Source: Wolbachia endosymbiont (group E) of Neria commutata (GTDB lineage: Bacteria; Pseudomonadota; Alphaproteobacteria; Rickettsiales; Anaplasmataceae). From it: a stretch of DNA of 64,000 nt. Below, piece after piece: positions 29,041 through 38,403 of this stretch (positions within the stretch are counted from its first letter, which is position 1; every line of letters begins with the position of its first letter). Both the position numbers and the translations under genes were made by a program. The stretch is from NCBI RefSeq assembly GCF_964026735.1, contig NZ_OZ034692.1:744001-808000 (forward strand), read 5' to 3'. The notes beneath the pieces are model-generated. The model was not told where the DNA came from. It saw nothing but the letters and a program-made list of their open reading frames with translations, and did no database searches.

Positions 29041-31136
29041 TGCTTGACTTGTATGAGATTAAAATCTGCTACTAAATGAAAGATGGAAACAACACTCGCA
29101 AGCAAAGATAATCTATTTCTTCTTAGCTCATTAGAATCACAGTTGATTTTTACGACGTCCATAAATTTATTGATAAATGGAGCAAAGCCGGCAAGCTCAC
29201 CAAGAGTTGCATTAAAGTGGTTATTTTTTGTTGCCTGTTTAATGTTTTCACTAGCAGTTATAGCATAAGTTGATAGTGCAATCTCTTCATCTTCAATTAA
29301 AAACCTTCTACTATAAGATGTGCTATAAGTGGTATTATCACCTTTTTCTGCTCTGCTCACTATATTACTAACCCTTTTATATATATTTAGGATTTGATTG
29401 CCTTCTGGTGTGTCAAGACAGCGGTTCAGCGTTATAATTTGCTCTTCTGCTGTTAACAGGTCGCTAACACCGTTTTGATTCAGTATAGAATCTATAATAT
29501 CCTGCTTTATCTCCCTATTTTTTAATATAACCCTAAATCTATCTAAGCAAAACTTGAAGACTTTTTCTGCAATCTGCTTTCTACTTGGCTTATCGACCTG
29601 ATCAATTAACGTTACATCTTTGGCAAATACACGCCTTGGATATAAAGATACTGCTTTGTCTATCAATAGTTTGATTGGAATGCGCAAGTTGTTTTCAAGT
29701 ATTACTCTAATTATACCAATGGCTATTCTCCGCAAACCGAATTGATCATAGGAGCCAGAGATCTTTTCACCTGCTGCAATTAAACCAACCAAGCTGTCCA
29801 TTTTGTCAGCAATAGATACAGCAATTGTTGAGGGAGATTTAGGACATTCTTGCTCCTGTCCAACAGGTTTATAATGCTCAGTTACAGCCTCCACTACCTC
29901 CTCATCTTCTTGAAAATGAGCAGCATAATACCCACACATTACTCCTTGTAACTCTGGAAACTCTTTTACTATTGATGTTGCAAGATCTGCTTTTGCCAAA
30001 TATGCAGCACGTTCAACCTTAATAAGTGAAGCGCGTGGAATACATATGGCTATATATTTTGATAAGGCTGTAATACGCTTTACTTTTTCTCCAACGCTGC
30101 CAAGCGAAGCGTGAAATAATATTGAATCTAATTTGTTGACATAATAATCTAAATCATATTTTTTATCATGCGATATTAAAAATTGAGCATCAGCAAGGCG
30201 CGCTTCTAATATTTTTTCATGCCCTTTAACAACTTGATCGTTATTAACATTCACTACGGTTACAAAATATGAAATTTCCTTCCCGCTGCTGAGAGCAAGA
30301 TATTTTTGTTGTGTGTTAATTATACTTAATATCATTTCCTTTGGTAGCCCAAATGATTTTTCCTGATTTATTTTACCAAATAGCACTATTGGCCATTCTA
30401 TAAGCCCTGTTAATTCATTTAATAAGTAATCATTTTTTTCAAGTTGTAAATTCTGCGCTTTTGTAAATGTGTTTATTTGTTCCAATATAAATTGCTTTCT
30501 TTTATCTAGCTGCAGAATTACATTGTTTTTTTCTAGTAGTACAAAGTAATCTTTAGGTTCTTTGATAGTCAACTCTCTATCATTTGAGAGGAATCGATGG
30601 CCATATGTTATATTGGATGCTGTAATTCCAGCAAAAGATACAGGTATCACCTCATCATCCAAAATGCATAAAATATTTCTAATTGGTCTAATCCATCTTT
30701 CTTTTCTTTCACCCCACCTCATGCTTTTTGGCCAAGAGAAATTCTTTAACATCTCTTCTAGCTGATTTTTAAGAAATTCTTTGATGTTAAATGAGCAGCT
30801 CTCCTTTTTGATAAAGTAAAAATCTTCATTATTTACTTTGCGAATAAGTAAATCTGTTTTATTTTTCTGGTTTTTTCTTAAAAACCCTTCAATAGCACTT
30901 TCTGGCTCATTAACGTTTGGCCCTTTAATTTCGTCACTCAAATCTTTTAGCTCTGAAGCGCTTACGTTGTCCATAAATAGAGTCATACGACGTGCCGTCA
31001 TAAAAACCTCTATTGATGTAAATTCTACATTATTTTTATTAAAGGCGTTGGTAATATAATTTTTAATCTGAGCTGCAGCTGAGTTCTGCATTCTTGATGG
31101 TATTTCTTCTGAAAGGCATTCAAATAATAATTGCAT
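29025..31136 (-). CDS. glyS: Glycyl-tRNA synthetase beta subunit
   Basis: The beta subunit of the bacterial alpha2-beta2 glycyl-tRNA synthetase binds tRNA-Gly. The 703-residue product begins MQLLFECLSEEIPSRMQNSA, the typical start, and contains WPKSMRWGERKERWIRPIRN, GHRFLSNDRE and the HD-like region HYKPVGQEQECPKSPSTIAV. The length is normal. It lies one base after glyQ and overlaps uvrC by 16 bases, so the three make one translation-coupled run. Confidence 0.96.
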   Translation of the reverse strand: MQLLFECLSEEIPSRMQNSAAAQIKNYITNAFNKNNVEFTSIEVFMTARRMTLFMDNVSASELKDLSDEIKGPNVNEPESAIEGFLRKNQKNKTDLLIRKVNNEDFYFIKKESCSFNIKEFLKNQLEEMLKNFSWPKSMRWGERKERWIRPIRNILCILDDEVIPVSFAGITASNITYGHRFLSNDRELTIKEPKDYFVLLEKNNVILQLDKRKQFILEQINTFTKAQNLQLEKNDYLLNELTGLIEWPIVLFGKINQEKSFGLPKEMILSIINTQQKYLALSSGKEISYFVTVVNVNNDQVVKGHEKILEARLADAQFLISHDKKYDLDYYVNKLDSILFHASLGSVGEKVKRITALSKYIAICIPRASLIKVERAAYLAKADLATSIVKEFPELQGVMCGYYAAHFQEDEEVVEAVTEHYKPVGQEQECPKSPSTIAVSIADKMDSLVGLIAAGEKISGSYDQFGLRRIAIGIIRVILENNLRIPIKLLIDKAVSLYPRRVFAKDVTLIDQVDKPSRKQIAEKVFKFCLDRFRVILKNREIKQDIIDSILNQNGVSDLLTAEEQIITLNRCLDTPEGNQILNIYKRVSNIVSRAEKGDNTTYSTSYSRRFLIEDEEIALSTYAITASENIKQATKNNHFNATLGELAGFAPFINKFMDVVKINCDSNELRRNRLSLLASVVSIFHLVADFNLIQVKQWAMS

Positions 31137-31137
31137 A

Positions 31138-31977
31138 CTATTTACTCATGTATAATTCACAACACTTTTTTGTCAGCTCTCTCACTCTGCCAATATACGC
31201 TGTACGCTCATTCACACCAAGCACACCTCTTGCATCAAGCAGATTAAGTAGATGACTAGTTTTAATACATTGGTCATAAGCTGCTACCGGTAGCTCTTTT
31301 TCGATAAGAAACTTACATAGTTTTTCTGTATCTTCAAATTGTTGATATACTACTTTAGTATCATAATAATCCAGTGCCAGGTAAGAAAATTCGTATTCCC
31401 TTTGTTTAAAAATATCTCCGTAAGTTACACCGTTATCATTCCAAATTATATCGTAAACATTATCTACGCCTTGTATGCACATTGCCAAACGCTCTAGTCC
31501 ATACGCAACTTCCCCGGGAATCATGTGACAATCAATTCCTCCAACCTGTTGTATATAAGTAAGTTGCGTCACTTCCATTCCATTGCATGTAACCTCCCAA
31601 CCAAGTCCTGACGCACCAACGCTCGGGTTTTCCCAATCATCTTCAATAAATTTGATATCATATTTTTCATCTGATATGCCGAGACTTTTTAAGCTATCTA
31701 GGTAGACTTCCTGCAAGTTATTACCAGACGGTTTTATTATAACTTGGTATTGGTGATGCTGATATAAACGATTATGGTTGTCACCATAGCGACCATCTGC
31801 TGGCCTAATTACTGGTTGTAGATACGCAATTTTTGCTGGCTTTTTATCAATTGCTGACATGATTGTGGCAGGATGCAGCGTTCCAGCACCAACTTCAGAT
31901 GTGTACGGATGGAGTATGGTACACCCTTCACCTGACCAAAAATCTTGTAACCCTTTTATTATGCTTTGTACGTTCAC
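31138..31977 (-). CDS. glyQ: Glycyl-tRNA synthetase alpha subunit
   Basis: The catalytic alpha subunit has the family start LQDFWSGEGCTILHPYTSEV, then GAGTLHPAT, PAKIAYLQPVIRPADGRYG, the long segment around HHQYQVIIKPS, and SGLGWEVTCNGMEVTQLTYI. I take GTG at 31975-31977 as start, as this gives VNVQSIIKGLQDFW and matches the family length (about 280 residues). A frame extension to TTG 32019 would add fourteen unusual residues. The upstream neighbour is the pgpA-like gene. Confidence 0.94.
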   Translation of the reverse strand: MNVQSIIKGLQDFWSGEGCTILHPYTSEVGAGTLHPATIMSAIDKKPAKIAYLQPVIRPADGRYGDNHNRLYQHHQYQVIIKPSGNNLQEVYLDSLKSLGISDEKYDIKFIEDDWENPSVGASGLGWEVTCNGMEVTQLTYIQQVGGIDCHMIPGEVAYGLERLAMCIQGVDNVYDIIWNDNGVTYGDIFKQREYEFSYLALDYYDTKVVYQQFEDTEKLCKFLIEKELPVAAYDQCIKTSHLLNLLDARGVLGVNERTAYIGRVRELTKKCCELYMSK

Positions 31978-32033
31978 GCAAATTGTACACTTTTTTATAC
32001 TAAATATATAAATAAACAAATACTATTCAATGT

Positions 32034-32789
32034 TTATTTTTTAATAACATTATGTAAATAGTCAATAAGAGGTGTTGGATTTTCTTGTATATACTGAATT
32101 ATGCCTTTGTTTAGAAAAATTGCGTTATGCATAGTTAAATCGCAGAATATAAATGCTGTTAAATATAGTAAAATCACTGCATAGAATGTGTGAAAAATTC
32201 CCTCAAATGTTATTGATATTGCGTTATTATAGCCAAGCTGTATTGTACCTATTGGCCATGGTTTTATCGCTTCTACAAAATTAAAAAACACGTAAGGTAT
32301 CATAAGAAAAAAGAAGCAGTGCATGAAGTCATTAAACCAAAAAGGGCATTGGAGTATTTGTCTACATATACCCCCATAGAGTTTGCTCACAGTATTATAA
32401 ATAGCCATTATCGCTGGCATTGAAAGTGCTACAGTCATCACTTGCCCTGATGCTAGATGTATCACTATATTCTCACCGCTATTTGCTGAAGGGTCTTGAG
32501 CATGAAAAATAAATATCCCAATTACTTGAATTACCAACATAGCTACTGCCAATTTTGCAAAAATAGTAGCTACAACTATTCCAGAACCTGGCATTTTATA
32601 TAGTAAATACTCGCCACCGTATGTAAGAAGTAGTATAATATCGACAATAAATAATATGAAAAAAGAAGCCCAGTAATTCTGCCAACCAGGTAAATACCCT
32701 ACCCCTAAAAAAGAACTTACCGTTTTAGCAGGAAAAACTTTACCAAGTAACCTTCCTAAAATTTGTAAAACAATCCCCATGCTCACCAC
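32034..32789 (-). CDS. PgpA-like membrane protein with an altered active site
   Basis: The 251-residue membrane protein has the shape of phosphatidylglycerophosphatase A. The N-terminal FLGVGYLPGWQNYWASFF corresponds to the usual GxGxxPxxPGTxGS. The C-terminal FFNFVEAIKPWPIG corresponds to FRxFDIxKPxPI. The acidic residues expected in PgpA are changed: the segment normally IDExxG reads IHLASGQ, FD reads VE, and MxDDxxAG reads TFEGIFHTF. Known PgpA enzymes need those residues and magnesium, so this copy may have lost activity or changed its role. Homology is by eye. Confidence 0.6.
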   Translation of the reverse strand: MVSMGIVLQILGRLLGKVFPAKTVSSFLGVGYLPGWQNYWASFFILFIVDIILLLTYGGEYLLYKMPGSGIVVATIFAKLAVAMLVIQVIGIFIFHAQDPSANSGENIVIHLASGQVMTVALSMPAIMAIYNTVSKLYGGICRQILQCPFWFNDFMHCFFFLMIPYVFFNFVEAIKPWPIGTIQLGYNNAISITFEGIFHTFYAVILLYLTAFIFCDLTMHNAIFLNKGIIQYIQENPTPLIDYLHNVIKK

Positions 32790-32893
32790 AATGCTCTAGC
32801 AACAGGATTTATAATACTTCATTATAACCAACTTATCAATAGCCCAAATAAGCAATGTAAAAATTAAGCTATTGATAATGCAGTCTGCAAATC

Positions 32894-33404
32894 TTATTTC
32901 ATTGGAAGTGGTGCAGCAGCTGTTTCTTTTTTAATTCCATTTGAAGGAGTTGCTGATTCAATTTTAGGTGATTCAACCCACTCACTTACTTTTTCCACTA
33001 TCAATTCTATTGCACAAAGTCCTGCAAATGCTGCAACTGGTGCTATAGCTCCTATTGCTGCACCGAGCCCTGCTGCTGAGCACGCTTCAAGCATTACACC
33101 AGGAAAAAAACTATTCGCAACTGCAGCAAGACCAACTCCAATTGCAGCACTAACAGAAGATAAGATAAGTGACATAATAATATCGTCTTTGTTAAATTCA
33201 TCGTTCAAATAATTATCATATACCATATATGCACAGAATAATATTGCAGGAATAACAGCAATAATTGCTCCTGCAGCCAAAATTGGTAAAGCTGGAAAAT
33301 AACTTAATCCCAAACTTGCAAGTGCTCCTAATTATTGCACTTATTCCTATTATGGCACCTATTCCTACCATTACACCCAAAGATGTTAATTCTTCTTTAC
33401 CCAC
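32894..33404 (-). pseudogene. Small Ala/Gly-rich membrane protein, frameshifted
   Basis: The gene starts MGKEELTSLGVMVGIGAIIG (ATG 33402-33404) and runs into a different frame at about 33325-33332. Removing one base there joins ISAII to GALASLGLSYFPALPILAAG and continues to the stop at 32894, about 169 residues in all. Three or four hydrophobic segments and a polar tail (PSNGIKKETAAAPLPMK) resemble the intact protein at 53260-53781, and the two are probably paralogues. The function is unknown. The downstream part alone could start at an internal ATG (33313). Confidence 0.7.
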
Positions 33405-33533
33405 ACACCCCCCTTAATATTTAATTAATAATTTCATGCTATCATTTTTATCTTAATTTGTAAAATTATTTTGTTTGTATTTTGCAAAACTCAGAAAAAA
33501 TGCAGTGCACATAAGACAGAGGTAACAGTCAAG

Positions 33534-33586
33534 ACAACATTGCAAAAAATAATTTGGAGTTCAAAAGGGTCATTCCTCGAGAACTA
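33534..33586 (+). repeat. 53-bp repeat shared with the radC upstream remnant (3725-3777)
   Basis: ACAACATTGCAAAAAATAAT onward matches 3725-3777 with two differences in 53 bp, and both copies preserve the reading IAKNNLEFKRVIPREL. Here it stands alone just downstream of bcp, so it is a displaced fragment of the same former gene. Confidence 0.75.
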
Positions 33587-33654
33587 TTTTACGCTCTGAT
33601 TTCCAACGATTGCTTAAGCTTAAAACATCAGATGCTTTTTACAAGATATAAGGT

Positions 33655-34116
33655 CTATTTTACTGCCTCCAAAACCTCATCAACATGCCCACTAACTTTT
33701 ACATTCTTCCAGACTTTTGCTACTTTACCCTGTTTATCTATTAAAAAAGTAGTACGCTCTATTCCCATATACTTTTTACCAAACATACTCTTTTCAACCC
33801 AAACGCCATATTTTTTCAATATTTCAGCATTTTCATCGGAAACCAAATAAAATGGCAAAGAATATTTTGCTTTAAAGTTGCTATGACACTTAATGCTATC
33901 TTTTGATACACCAATTATTACTGTATTCAGTGAAGAAAAATCATCTATTTTGTCCCTGAAGTCTTTAGCCTCCATCGTACAACCTGGAGTATCGTCTTTA
34001 GGGTAAAAATAAAGAACCACATTTTTTTTATCAAAAAATTCACTCAATGATAAATTCTCACCAGAATCGGTTGGTAAATTAAAACCTGGTGCATTGCTTC
34101 CTATTGCTAATTCCAT
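33655..34116 (-). CDS. bcp: Thiol peroxidase of the Bcp/PrxQ family
   Basis: Reduces hydrogen peroxide and organic hydroperoxides. The 153-residue product has the peroxiredoxin fold, with VVLYFYPKDDTPGCTMEAKD in which C46 is the peroxidatic cysteine, and the later VEKSMFGKKYMGIERTTFLI. The resolving cysteine that many Bcp proteins carry five residues after the first is absent (Lys there). So it probably works as a one-cysteine enzyme or relies on a partner thiol. It is of normal length and stands alone. Confidence 0.93.
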   Translation of the reverse strand: MELAIGSNAPGFNLPTDSGENLSLSEFFDKKNVVLYFYPKDDTPGCTMEAKDFRDKIDDFSSLNTVIIGVSKDSIKCHSNFKAKYSLPFYLVSDENAEILKKYGVWVEKSMFGKKYMGIERTTFLIDKQGKVAKVWKNVKVSGHVDEVLEAVK

Positions 34117-34182
34117 ACCTTACCATCAATAATATTTCTATTGTCATTATAGCAGTATATTACAACTAAACAACCATTGACC

Positions 34183-35358
34183 TTACCCAGAAAATTTCTC
34201 AGATAAGTATTTGCTCAGAGTTTCAATGCCTGCATCAATTTCTTTTTCAGCGATAATGAGTGGTGGCAAAATTCTTACAACGTTATCTGACGTTACTCCA
34301 ACTGTCAGTAGGCCACGGTGACTTAACTCGTCTGCAAATTTTTTGTTATCTGTTTTTGCCTTCATTCCAAGCATTAGCCCCATACCTCTAACTTCTTCTA
34401 TTATTGAAAATTGACTAGCCAGACCTTCTAATTTGCTTTTTAAGTATTTACCGCGAGCTTTAATGTCCTCTAAAAAATTAGGCTTAAGCAATTCATCAAG
34501 TACAGCATTGCCAACCGATGTTGCAAGTGGATTGCCACCAAAAGTAGAGCCGTGCATGCCTACCGCCATGTACTGAGCTGCTCTTTCAGTTGCAAGGCAA
34601 ATCCCAAGCGGAAAGCCTCCTCCTATCCCTTTTGCAAGAGCGCATATATCAGGCTCCACGCTTATATGTTCATATGCGAATAATTTTCCTGTTCTACCTG
34701 CACCGCATTGCACACAGTCAAAAAACAACAATATGTCATTTTCATCGCATAATTTCCTTAATTCCTTTAGAAAGATTTTGTCCATTACTTTGACGCCGCC
34801 TTGCCCTTGTATTGGCTCTATTAATATAACACCTATACCGTTTGAAATTGCTTTTTTTACGCTTTCAATATTGGGTTCAACGTTATCACACCAATCAATA
34901 TAAGGGTTAAGCAATTCGGAAAAATTCCGTTTGTCATTTGCCGCACAAGTTAGAAAAGTTCTGCCATGAAATGCACCATGGAATGTCAAAATTCTGTGAC
35001 AATTTCTGTTCCCTTTTCCGTTTTGATAGGCCCTAGCAATTTTAAGCCCACACTCCACCGCTTCTGATCCAGAGTTTGCAAAAAATACTGTGTCAGCAAA
35101 ACTGTTACTTATTAACTTTTTTGCAAAATGATTAGCAGTTGGTATATTATAGGTGTTTGATATATGCCATAACTTTTCCCCTTGCCTTTTAAGGGCACTA
35201 ATTAATTGTGGGTTGGCATGACCTAAGCTATTAACAGCTATTCCAGAATGAAAATCTATGTAGCGCTTACCATCAACATCATACAAGTATACACCTTCAC
35301 CATAAGAAAAATCTATATTAATAGGAGAATAAACTGGCAAATTAGGAGAAATAGTCAT
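34183..35358 (-). CDS. argD: Acetylornithine / succinyldiaminopimelate aminotransferase
   Basis: A class III PLP aminotransferase of 391 residues. It has VFFANSGSEAVECGLKIAR for the phosphate pocket, LTFHGAFHGRTF, the conserved Asp in LFFDCVQCGAGRTG (D214) and the PLP lysine K243 in ALAKGIGGGFPLG. In ArgD-type enzymes one protein can serve both arginine synthesis and the succinyl-diaminopimelate step of lysine synthesis. With asd and murG in the window and no arginine genes seen, the diaminopimelate role is the likelier one. It is divergent from the sensor kinase. Confidence 0.92.
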   Translation of the reverse strand: MTISPNLPVYSPINIDFSYGEGVYLYDVDGKRYIDFHSGIAVNSLGHANPQLISALKRQGEKLWHISNTYNIPTANHFAKKLISNSFADTVFFANSGSEAVECGLKIARAYQNGKGNRNCHRILTFHGAFHGRTFLTCAANDKRNFSELLNPYIDWCDNVEPNIESVKKAISNGIGVILIEPIQGQGGVKVMDKIFLKELRKLCDENDILLFFDCVQCGAGRTGKLFAYEHISVEPDICALAKGIGGGFPLGICLATERAAQYMAVGMHGSTFGGNPLATSVGNAVLDELLKPNFLEDIKARGKYLKSKLEGLASQFSIIEEVRGMGLMLGMKAKTDNKKFADELSHRGLLTVGVTSDNVVRILPPLIIAEKEIDAGIETLSKYLSEKFSG

Positions 35359-35424
35359 AAAAATGTGATATATTAAATTTTATTGTTAATAACATAAAAG
35401 CTCCGGTTTTACAATGAGGGGGAT

Positions 35425-36852
35425 ATGTATAAGCCAAGTAAATTGATATTTTCTGTAATAAAGAAAGACGGACACGTAAGAATCACCTTGTTACTTTTGT
35501 CAATTTTGATACCTTTATCTAGCGTTATATACTGTAACTATTCGCTAAAAAGCAACTTACTTTCTTCTTACCGCTCTTCAAATATAAACTTAAAAACTGC
35601 ACTGGAAAACAGCGTAATCAAAAAGTATCATTACTTACTAATAGAGAAACACCACGCTGAATATAAAAATCTTGATTATATAAACCATCTAGTAAAATTC
35701 CGCGCCGAATTGTTGCAGTTGACCAGTGGAATAAAAGGTCTGAGCATAATATTGTATGATCAAAATAATAGAATAATATTCAATAATTTCAGTAGTCGGG
35801 ATGATGATTATGAGCAATTACTCACAAACAATGACATTGATAAATTATTAAATGGTCAAGAGATATTTTATACTATAGAAAATAGGTTAGTTTCTATTTT
35901 TCCTATCTCCTATGAAAATGCAACCAAACCATCGTTTTTTTTGAAGGTTTTTCGAGACTATAACCATTCTTACGTTACAATATATAGCATATTTTTAACT
36001 TCCATAAGTGTATTATTGGTAATTTTGTTGCTAATAATGTATTATTTAAACGCCTCTAATACTCAAGTGCTAGCCAAGCAACATAAAACTAATATCGAGT
36101 TACAGCAAATAAAAGAAACATTGGAGCAAGAAAATGCAAATAAGCTAAAGTTTTTTGCAAGCGTTACGCATGAGTTACGCACACCTCTCAATGCTATTAT
36201 TGGGTTTGCAGAGCTGATTAAGAATGACACTTTAGATTCGATGAATAATTCACAATATAAAGAGTATGCAGACGATATATATAATGCAGGAGCACACTTA
36301 CTTAGTTTAATTAACGATGTACTGGATTTTTCAAAAGCCGAATCAAGTAGTTTAACGGTGGAAAAAGTAAAATTTAACCTGAATAAAATAATAGATTCAT
36401 GTTTGGATATGCTACTACCTAAGTTAAAAGAAACCGGAATCAATTTAAAAAAAGAGATACCTAATAAACAATTATTAGTTATTGCAGACCCTAAGAGAAT
36501 GAAGCAAGTGATGATAAACTTATTATCAAACTCAATTAAATTTACTCCGAAAAATGGTTTAATCAGAATGGTGATTAATGAGCACACAGAGAAAAATTTA
36601 TTAACTATTGAGTTTCATGACAATGGAATAGGGATAATGCAACAAGATATATATAAAGTTATGTCTGTTTTTGGCCAAGCAGATTCAGGATATAGAAATG
36701 AGGGCACAGGTATCGGATTGCCACTAAGTAAGAAACTAGTGGAATTAATGGGCGGAACTTTTGATATAAAAAGTGAAGCAAAACTTGGTACCACAATAAC
36801 GTTGAATTTCTTTTATGAGGAGCAAACTTGCGAGGATTTGATTGATTTTTAG
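35425..36852 (+). CDS. Membrane sensor histidine kinase (PleC-like)
   Basis: The 475-residue product has a first membrane helix (about 20-37), a 150-residue external sensor region, and a second helix (about 188-208). A coiled linker leads to the HisKA domain with the phosphorylated His at 249 in ASVTHELRTPLNAIIGFAEL. The HATPase has an N box (NLLSNSIKFTPKNG), G1 (FHDNGIGI) and G2 (GTGIGLPLSKKLVELMGG). There is no receiver domain, so the phosphate goes to a separate regulator. Its layout is like the PleC kinase of alphaproteobacteria. GAGGGGG precedes the ATG. No response regulator is adjacent. Confidence 0.88.
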   Translation: MYKPSKLIFSVIKKDGHVRITLLLLSILIPLSSVIYCNYSLKSNLLSSYRSSNINLKTALENSVIKKYHYLLIEKHHAEYKNLDYINHLVKFRAELLQLTSGIKGLSIILYDQNNRIIFNNFSSRDDDYEQLLTNNDIDKLLNGQEIFYTIENRLVSIFPISYENATKPSFFLKVFRDYNHSYVTIYSIFLTSISVLLVILLLIMYYLNASNTQVLAKQHKTNIELQQIKETLEQENANKLKFFASVTHELRTPLNAIIGFAELIKNDTLDSMNNSQYKEYADDIYNAGAHLLSLINDVLDFSKAESSSLTVEKVKFNLNKIIDSCLDMLLPKLKETGINLKKEIPNKQLLVIADPKRMKQVMINLLSNSIKFTPKNGLIRMVINEHTEKNLLTIEFHDNGIGIMQQDIYKVMSVFGQADSGYRNEGTGIGLPLSKKLVELMGGTFDIKSEAKLGTTITLNFFYEEQTCEDLIDF

Positions 36853-36951
36853 CTTTCAAAATAGCCTGTAACCCTAACTTGAGAAAATAAGGATAGATAT
36901 TTCTAGCTTCTATGTATACACTAAGTAAAAATCCTCACTTTTAGTGCACAG

Positions 36952-38310
36952 ATGGATATAGTAAAGTTCGTTTTACTACTGCCAACAGTATTACTTATGT
37001 TACTCACTGGAGTGTACTTATCGTTTAAACTCAGGTGGCTACAGATATTTAGATTACCATACGCCCTTTCGCTTATTGGAGCCAAAAGAGGAGAAAATAA
37101 GTTTTCTTCCATAGCTGCTCTATTCACAATTTTAGGTGGAAATTTAGGGGTAGGAAATATTTCAGGAACAGCTATTGCTCTCAAAACAGGAGGACCTGGG
37201 TTCATTTTGTGGATGATGATAATTATTGTTATTACTTCTGTAATAAAATATGTCACCTGTTACCTGAGTATAAAAAATAGAAAGGAAAAAAATAAAAGGT
37301 TTATAGGTGGTCCTATAACTTATATGGCTGATGCGTTTAATTCTGAAAAGGCTGCAATTGTATTTCTAGTTATTATGATGGTGGCTTCAATCACTGTTGG
37401 TAGTCTCGTACAGGTAAACTCACTTTCAATACCGCTTGATATGATAGGTGTACCTGTAATTGTTGGTGGAATTACAATGGCTGCAATTTTTTTTATCATC
37501 ACAGCCTTGAGTTTAAAAAAAATTAAAATTGTCATATCAGCTATGATACCAATAATGACAATAAGTTATCTTGCGCTTTGCGGTGCCGTGTTATTTACGT
37601 TCAGTGAAAATATTTTGCCTTCTATACAATCAATAGGAAGCAATTTTTTTACAATTAGTAGTTTTAATTCAGGTTTATCTTTGAGTTTAATTCTGGAAGT
37701 ATTGACTATCATTCAAGTGGGAACTTTGCGAGGTATTTTTGCAACAGATATAGGACTGGGCCTCGAAGGGATCGTACACTCTTCAATAGTTCCCAAAAAG
37801 AATAATAATAAATTTATTATTGAGCAGAGTTTAATCACCATAATATCACCTTTTATAGTTGCATTGATAGCTTTTGTTACAACAATGGTACTCCTTGTTA
37901 CAGATTCTTGGACCACTGATTTAGAAAGCACAAACATGTGCATATTTGCTTTTAAAAAGGCAATAAATTGGCCTTATATTAGCTACCTAATTATGGCTAT
38001 AATGTTTTGCTTTGCTTTTACTACTATTTTTACCTGGTTTTTCTGCTCAAAGCAGACAATACGCTACTTGTCTATGAATGATAAATACACTAAGATCTGG
38101 ATTGTAATTTTTACCATGATTATTCCGCTTGGCTCTATAGGTAAAATTCAATTACTATGGGATGTTGCTGACATTTCAATAGCTGCTTTATTATTTATCA
38201 ACATACTGGCCATACTGAAACTAACTTCTAAGAACCAAGAAGTATTTGCTGTGAGCAGTAGATATTTAAAATTAACATATCCGTTCAGGGCAGCGGTAAA
38301 AAGTAAATAG
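36952..38310 (+). CDS. AGCS-family sodium:amino-acid symporter, third copy
   Basis: A 452-residue multi-helix protein. It keeps the family frame: FTILGGNLGVGNISGTAIAL, GGPGFILWMMIIIVITSVIK, and LRGIFATDIGLGLEGIVHSS in place of the usual NEAGxGxxxxAH. The last motif is altered, so the sodium or substrate site may differ from that of the tandem copies at 24330-27150. It lies 99 bp after the kinase gene on the same strand. Confidence 0.88.
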   Translation: MDIVKFVLLLPTVLLMLLTGVYLSFKLRWLQIFRLPYALSLIGAKRGENKFSSIAALFTILGGNLGVGNISGTAIALKTGGPGFILWMMIIIVITSVIKYVTCYLSIKNRKEKNKRFIGGPITYMADAFNSEKAAIVFLVIMMVASITVGSLVQVNSLSIPLDMIGVPVIVGGITMAAIFFIITALSLKKIKIVISAMIPIMTISYLALCGAVLFTFSENILPSIQSIGSNFFTISSFNSGLSLSLILEVLTIIQVGTLRGIFATDIGLGLEGIVHSSIVPKKNNNKFIIEQSLITIISPFIVALIAFVTTMVLLVTDSWTTDLESTNMCIFAFKKAINWPYISYLIMAIMFCFAFTTIFTWFFCSKQTIRYLSMNDKYTKIWIVIFTMIIPLGSIGKIQLLWDVADISIAALLFINILAILKLTSKNQEVFAVSSRYLKLTYPFRAAVKSK

Positions 38311-38403
38311 ATAAGGTATCTACTGTTGCTTTCTCTGAAAAACAAGCAGTATATAAAAAAAGTTAAAAACCAGGTATAAAATTAAAATTTCTGAAATAAA
38401 AAC

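Noticed and set aside
33554..33850. Plus-strand open frame beginning with the 53-bp repeat (EFKRVIPREL...)
   Set aside because: After the repeat it runs antisense through bcp; only the first part is meaningful, and it is listed as a repeat.
36063..36587. 174-codon minus-strand frame opposite the sensor kinase
   Set aside because: Antisense to conserved HisKA/HATPase sequence; its length is a by-product of low stop frequency opposite that gene.
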